Shown piece by piece: positions 60,705-64,000 of a DNA stretch of 64,000 nucleotides. The stretch comes from Epiperipatus broadwayi (lineage: Eukaryota; Onychophora; Udeonychophora; Euonychophora; Peripatidae), in contig JAQFVV010000144.1 of the NCBI GenBank assembly GCA_028023455.1, positions 1 to 64,000 on the forward strand, read 5' to 3'. The notes under the pieces were generated by a model that was given only the letters and a program-made list of their open reading frames with translations, was not told where the DNA came from and searched no databases. The translations under genes were made by a program, and so were the position numbers. Position 1 is the stretch's first letter, and each line of letters opens with the position of its first letter.

Positions 60705-61607
60705 GGTATAAAGTAAAATTATGATATTTAAATTTGTATTTGTTTGAAAGATTATATAAACTATTAGATTAATTACCTCATACATCCACGAATTATTAAA
60801 ATAGATTTTAGTGTCTAAATCAAATATTGCTTCAATAAATAAGTTCTGAGAGAAATCAAAATACTACATGCTAACACTGGACTAAAGTTGGAGAACAAAT
60901 CTTCAACAAATAGCTATTGTGAAACAGATTTTTTTAAAAGTTATTTTACGTAAAAACTGATAGTTATGGAATTTAATCAAATTTTACAAGATAGAATATT
61001 GTAAATTAAAAACAAAGTAACTGTATGATATAATTAAAGTTTTAAAAAAAATAAATATCAAATTAAATGATTTTTGCACATACAATCATGTATGAAAAAA
61101 AAAAAAAAGAATATAAAAGAGAGTATCTAATCAAAAAATAAAACAAAACAAAATGAGTTATTGATAAGTAAGTAAATATATTTTTTGAAAAATATATGGT
61201 ATTGCTTTTGATAACTGTGTAACAAAAATTGTTCTGTGTAAAAGCTAAGATAAAACACTAGAGTTAGAGTGATTAATGATTAAGAGAGAGAGAAATAGTT
61301 GTTGTGAGGTGTTGAGTATATAATTTTCCAGAAAATTAGAAGTTACTCCTACAAAATGGGAAACTGATATCCATTTTATCAATGGAATAAAGCTAAGCAG
61401 ATAGTATAAACTGAAGTTATTATCATTTTTGATGGCTGCTTTAATAAATTTGTTCACTGTGAATATGTCATATAAAAATATATATTAAGAGCAAATATTA
61501 ATTGAATCATCTAGCTACTAAATTACAGTTGAAATTTTGGATATGTAACCTAGAGATATCATATAGCATGCCCATTGTTTCTTTTGATCTTACATTGCGG
61601 AATTTAG
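60705..61607. other. AT-rich DNA upstream of the Penelope-like element
   Basis: No promoter, ribozyme or inverted copy of the Penelope element was recognised here. A stop codon (TAG) lies directly before the start of the open frame at 61608. Confidence 0.4.
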
Positions 61608-63269
61608 ATGATTAAATACGAGCAAAGACTTTCGTTCTTTTCTAAATGCAAGGATTATAATATTATGCCCAATTGTTGTGTGGTTAAAATCAATAGAACA
61701 ATATACAATAATTTTAAAATTAAGAATGAATTGCAGAAACAGCTTTTGGCGCATATAACATATGGATGTAGAGATGCTTTCAAAAAACAAACAATCAAAT
61801 GGAATAAAATGACTGCGAACTACTTAATCCCCCAGTGGATGCAAGATAAACTGCATAAAATTGAGAGATTTCATACAGCAAAATTTGAAAATAAAATACA
61901 TTTTTTGCTTATCAAGCAAAACAAATATCGCCATAGGATTAATACAGACGCGTTCGTTAACAAAACTTCAATTACACCACCATATGAAATCAAGAAAATT
62001 TTATCCTTCGGACCGAAATATGTAGGAGGAAGTTGGAGATCTCCTAAACTCGAACTAATAGCAGACATCGAAGCGAGTCTCATTAACAATATACAAAGAG
62101 ATGCTATCATCACCGATATATCTAAATTATTAAATAATAATTTGGTTGATAAAGAAGGAAAAGCATGGAATAAAAGTATATTAAATACCAAACAATATTT
62201 CAAAACACACAATATTACTTGTCTCAAAGAAGACAAAGGCAATCGTTTTGTTTTGCTAAATAACACAGACTATAAAAATAAAATGCACGACCAAATTAAA
62301 ATATTAAAGTTGGTGCATGACAACTCTTTTAATATTAAACTAGATCGAGATAAATTTATTAACAATGTGCTTCGGACTTTCAAGGATAAAGGGATTACTA
62401 AATCCAAATATTACAGGATTTACCCTTCTGCCACTAGACCCCCCCCCCGAATGTTTGCCAATTTAAAACTACATAAAACAGGCGAACCACTTAGATTGAT
62501 GATGGATTTCGGTGGTGTGCATTATTTTGAAGCAGCCAAATTAATCAATCAATTACTTATATATTACCTTAATTTTGGCTCATACACGATAAACTCGTCT
62601 CTCCAATTCATCTCCAAAATCAAAAATACTCAAATCTCTCAGACTTCAATTATGGCTACAATGGATGTGAAGGAACTATACAGATCAATTAATCGAAAAG
62701 CATCTATCCAAATAGTACACGAAGAGCTACTGCGAGCACATTGCCCTAATGAAAGAGTTAAATTCATTATTGCTTTCCTGTCATGGCTTGATTCACATAT
62801 ATTTACACTCTTTGAAAGCAAGTGGTACACAATGCAAGATGGATGGCCCATGGGCCTTCCTATCAGTGGTGTTTTATCTAGCATATATTTAAATAAATAC
62901 GAGCTATCTATCCTTCCAAAATATCACAATATCAACCAAGACTTTACATATATTCGTTATGTAGACGATATCTTTATCATAACCTCTAAAGATAATACTT
63001 TAAATATACTACGTGATTTACAAAACTTAACCAAACTTTCATTCACCATCACATATGAAAATAATAAAGAACTTAAATATCTCGACCTCTCTTTATCGAG
63101 AAATCGCCACTTAATAGATTACAAAATGATTGTTAAACCATTTGAAATTCGCAGCTGTATCCACCCTACTCTAACTCACCTGCATCGCATAAATTTGCTG
63201 GCCTTAATGCATTTTTGTTTAGAAACTTTTATTTATGTAAATATGAAGCAGACAGGAAAGAAAACATAA
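61608..63269 (+). CDS. Penelope-like reverse transcriptase
   Basis: 553 codons from ATG 61608. Residues about 125-145 read ILSFGPKYVGG, and about 205-225 CLKEDKGNRFVLLNNTDYKN, both standard N-terminal blocks of this family. RT motifs follow: RMFANLKLHKTGEPLRLMMD; MATMDVKELYRSINRKASIQ; the MGLPISGVLSSIYLNKYE block; the catalytic YIRYVDDIFIIT near residue 450; and ELKYLDLSLSR. The two catalytic aspartates are present. A frameshift near 63220 cuts off the thumb region: the natural continuation KYEADRKENINNYIKDLLAA is readable in the next frame. The enzyme copies its own RNA at a nicked target in the nucleus. As it stands the protein lacks its endonuclease. Confidence 0.85.
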   Translation: MIKYEQRLSFFSKCKDYNIMPNCCVVKINRTIYNNFKIKNELQKQLLAHITYGCRDAFKKQTIKWNKMTANYLIPQWMQDKLHKIERFHTAKFENKIHFLLIKQNKYRHRINTDAFVNKTSITPPYEIKKILSFGPKYVGGSWRSPKLELIADIEASLINNIQRDAIITDISKLLNNNLVDKEGKAWNKSILNTKQYFKTHNITCLKEDKGNRFVLLNNTDYKNKMHDQIKILKLVHDNSFNIKLDRDKFINNVLRTFKDKGITKSKYYRIYPSATRPPPRMFANLKLHKTGEPLRLMMDFGGVHYFEAAKLINQLLIYYLNFGSYTINSSLQFISKIKNTQISQTSIMATMDVKELYRSINRKASIQIVHEELLRAHCPNERVKFIIAFLSWLDSHIFTLFESKWYTMQDGWPMGLPISGVLSSIYLNKYELSILPKYHNINQDFTYIRYVDDIFIITSKDNTLNILRDLQNLTKLSFTITYENNKELKYLDLSLSRNRHLIDYKMIVKPFEIRSCIHPTLTHLHRINLLALMHFCLETFIYVNMKQTGKKT

Positions 63270-63856
63270 ACAACTATATTAAAGATCTATTAGCAGCAGG
63301 GTTCAAATTCAAAGCTATTAAAAATAAAATCATAAATTTAATAATACAATAAACAATAACGTACCTCGCACCAATCTACCTAGAATAACAATCCCCTACA
63401 TTCCTAAAATATCTAACAAACTAATGAAAGCATTAAACGATAAATTTAACATAGCAGTTAGAACTCCACCTAATTCTAATAGATTGCTTAACAACTCTAA
63501 AGACCACATTGATCGATCGTTCACCCCACACGTGGTGTACTCTATTGCCTGCCCTCAGGCTGGATGCCATGCCTGCTATATATTATGGTGAAACGAAAGC
63601 TACAATCAATACTAGACTGGGTCAACATATTTACACATTTAACAGAGCTCAGAAAAACAGCAACACGTCCTCTGTATTCTTGGAGCATGCTAAACAATCT
63701 GGACACAACTTCACACCCGCCAATCCCATAATATTGTGCTCAGAATCAAATGATCACAAAAGAAAAATAAAGGAGGCATTTTACATCAATGGAAACATCC
63801 ATGCCATTAATAGAAAGGATACTTGCTTCGAGATCTCGAAGAAATGGGCTACGTAA
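63220..63856 (+). pseudogene. GIY-YIG endonuclease part of the Penelope-like element, frameshifted
   Basis: Three frames are needed. First, NINNYIKDLLAAGFKFKAIK to a stop near 63350. Next, LPRITIPYIPKISNKLMKAL and KDHIDRSFTPHVVYSIACPQ then AGCHACYI, covering the linker and the GIY-like VVYSIAC with paired cysteines. After a one-base shift near 63575, IYYGETKATINTRLGQHIYT supplies the YIG-like block and conserved arginine, then FLEHAKQSGHNF and ESNDHKRKIKEAFYI to the stop at 63856. The domain nicks target DNA for priming. Sequence is otherwise well kept, so damage is recent (or reflects assembly error). Confidence 0.8.
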
Positions 63857-64000
63857 TACTAGCTTATTTGAATATTTGTATTTGCATATTTTATTATACA
63901 TTTTATGAAGGCTATGAATATGAGGCATGGATCCTCGAAAACGTTAAGCCGATAAACTTTAATACTAATTAATATCTTCTCTAATTAACAATTATATATT

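Larger units (their letters stand above)
61608..63970 (+). mobile_element. Penelope-like retroelement, almost full coding length
   Basis: RT followed by a C-terminal GIY-YIG endonuclease, the canonical Penelope order. The 3' untranslated part (63857-63970) contains a hairpin GAGG CATGGAT CCTC followed by GAAAACGTTA near 63922-63945. The left boundary and target duplication are not visible. The RT frame is open over 553 codons, unusual in a window where every other gene is broken, so this copy is probably the youngest coding element present. Confidence 0.85.

Noticed and set aside
62639-62884. Minus-strand open frames across the Penelope gene (also 61871-62266)
   Set aside because: Antisense shadows of the reverse transcriptase frame.

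Overview
This window looks like intergenic or intronic DNA from an invertebrate animal with a very AT-rich genome (about a quarter G+C by eye; no exact count was made). It has no bacterial gene layout, no operons, and no long open reading frame apart from one retroelement gene. What can be recognised is almost all transposable elements of animal type: a Penelope-like element, Ty3/gypsy elements, L1/Tx1-like and RTE-like LINE tails, a Merlin DNA transposon, two hAT derivatives, a TA-flanked mariner/pogo-type element, tRNA-related SINEs, and repeats carrying hammerhead-ribozyme-like motifs. This mix fits a mollusc, cnidarian, chelicerate or flatworm; I cannot narrow it further from sequence alone.

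Layout. 1-3.5 kb: AT-rich DNA with a decayed coiled-coil coding fragment and a decayed ribozyme-like hairpin. 3.56-8.68 kb: a complete but non-coding LTR retroelement, two 2.2-kb LTRs around only 732 bp; a solitary LTR of the same family lies at 52.95-55.13 kb. 9-10.8 kb: hairpins and a 69-bp coding minisatellite. 12.2-13.8 kb: a decayed gypsy pol gene on the plus strand. 17.0 kb: a perfect 100-bp tandem duplication. 19.8 kb: a 44-bp tRNA-like insertion between 36-bp direct repeats. 20.85-21.99 kb: a 5'-truncated LINE with a 12-bp target duplication. 22.5-26.2 kb: a gypsy element on the minus strand with two LTRs, gag and protease remnants and an unexpected coiled-coil segment instead of reverse transcriptase and integrase. 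28.9-29.3 kb: tandem duplication. 32.3-38 kb: SINEs, two of them head-to-head pairs. 38.2-39.3 kb: a foldback repeat split by a hAT MITE, then a 311-bp inverted-repeat element with a hammerhead-like core. 42.0-43.1 kb: tandem and inverted repeats with hammerhead cores about 490 bp apart; a third copy lies at 60.4-60.7 kb. 43.3-43.7 and 51.5-52.4 kb: palindromic remnants of Penelope-like 3' ends. 44.33-45.93 kb: a nearly complete Merlin element. 46.66-47.88 kb: a TA-flanked element with nested hairpins. 49.8 kb: a possible host exon on the minus strand. 55.3-55.9 kb: RTE remnant. 57.13-57.60 kb: a hAT deletion derivative. 61.6-64 kb: the best-preserved gene, a Penelope-like reverse transcriptase of 553 codons, followed by a frameshifted GIY-YIG endonuclease.

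How the parts relate. The most notable theme is a set of RNA-based elements. Two repeat families carry hammerhead-like cores with similar stem II sequences, one of them in a tandem arrangement like metazoan retrozymes. The same window holds Penelope-like elements, the class of retroelement linked to hammerhead ribozymes in the literature. In addition, at least four loci are head-to-head inverted dimers of retroelement 3' ends. Every gene here except the Penelope reverse transcriptase is visibly broken.
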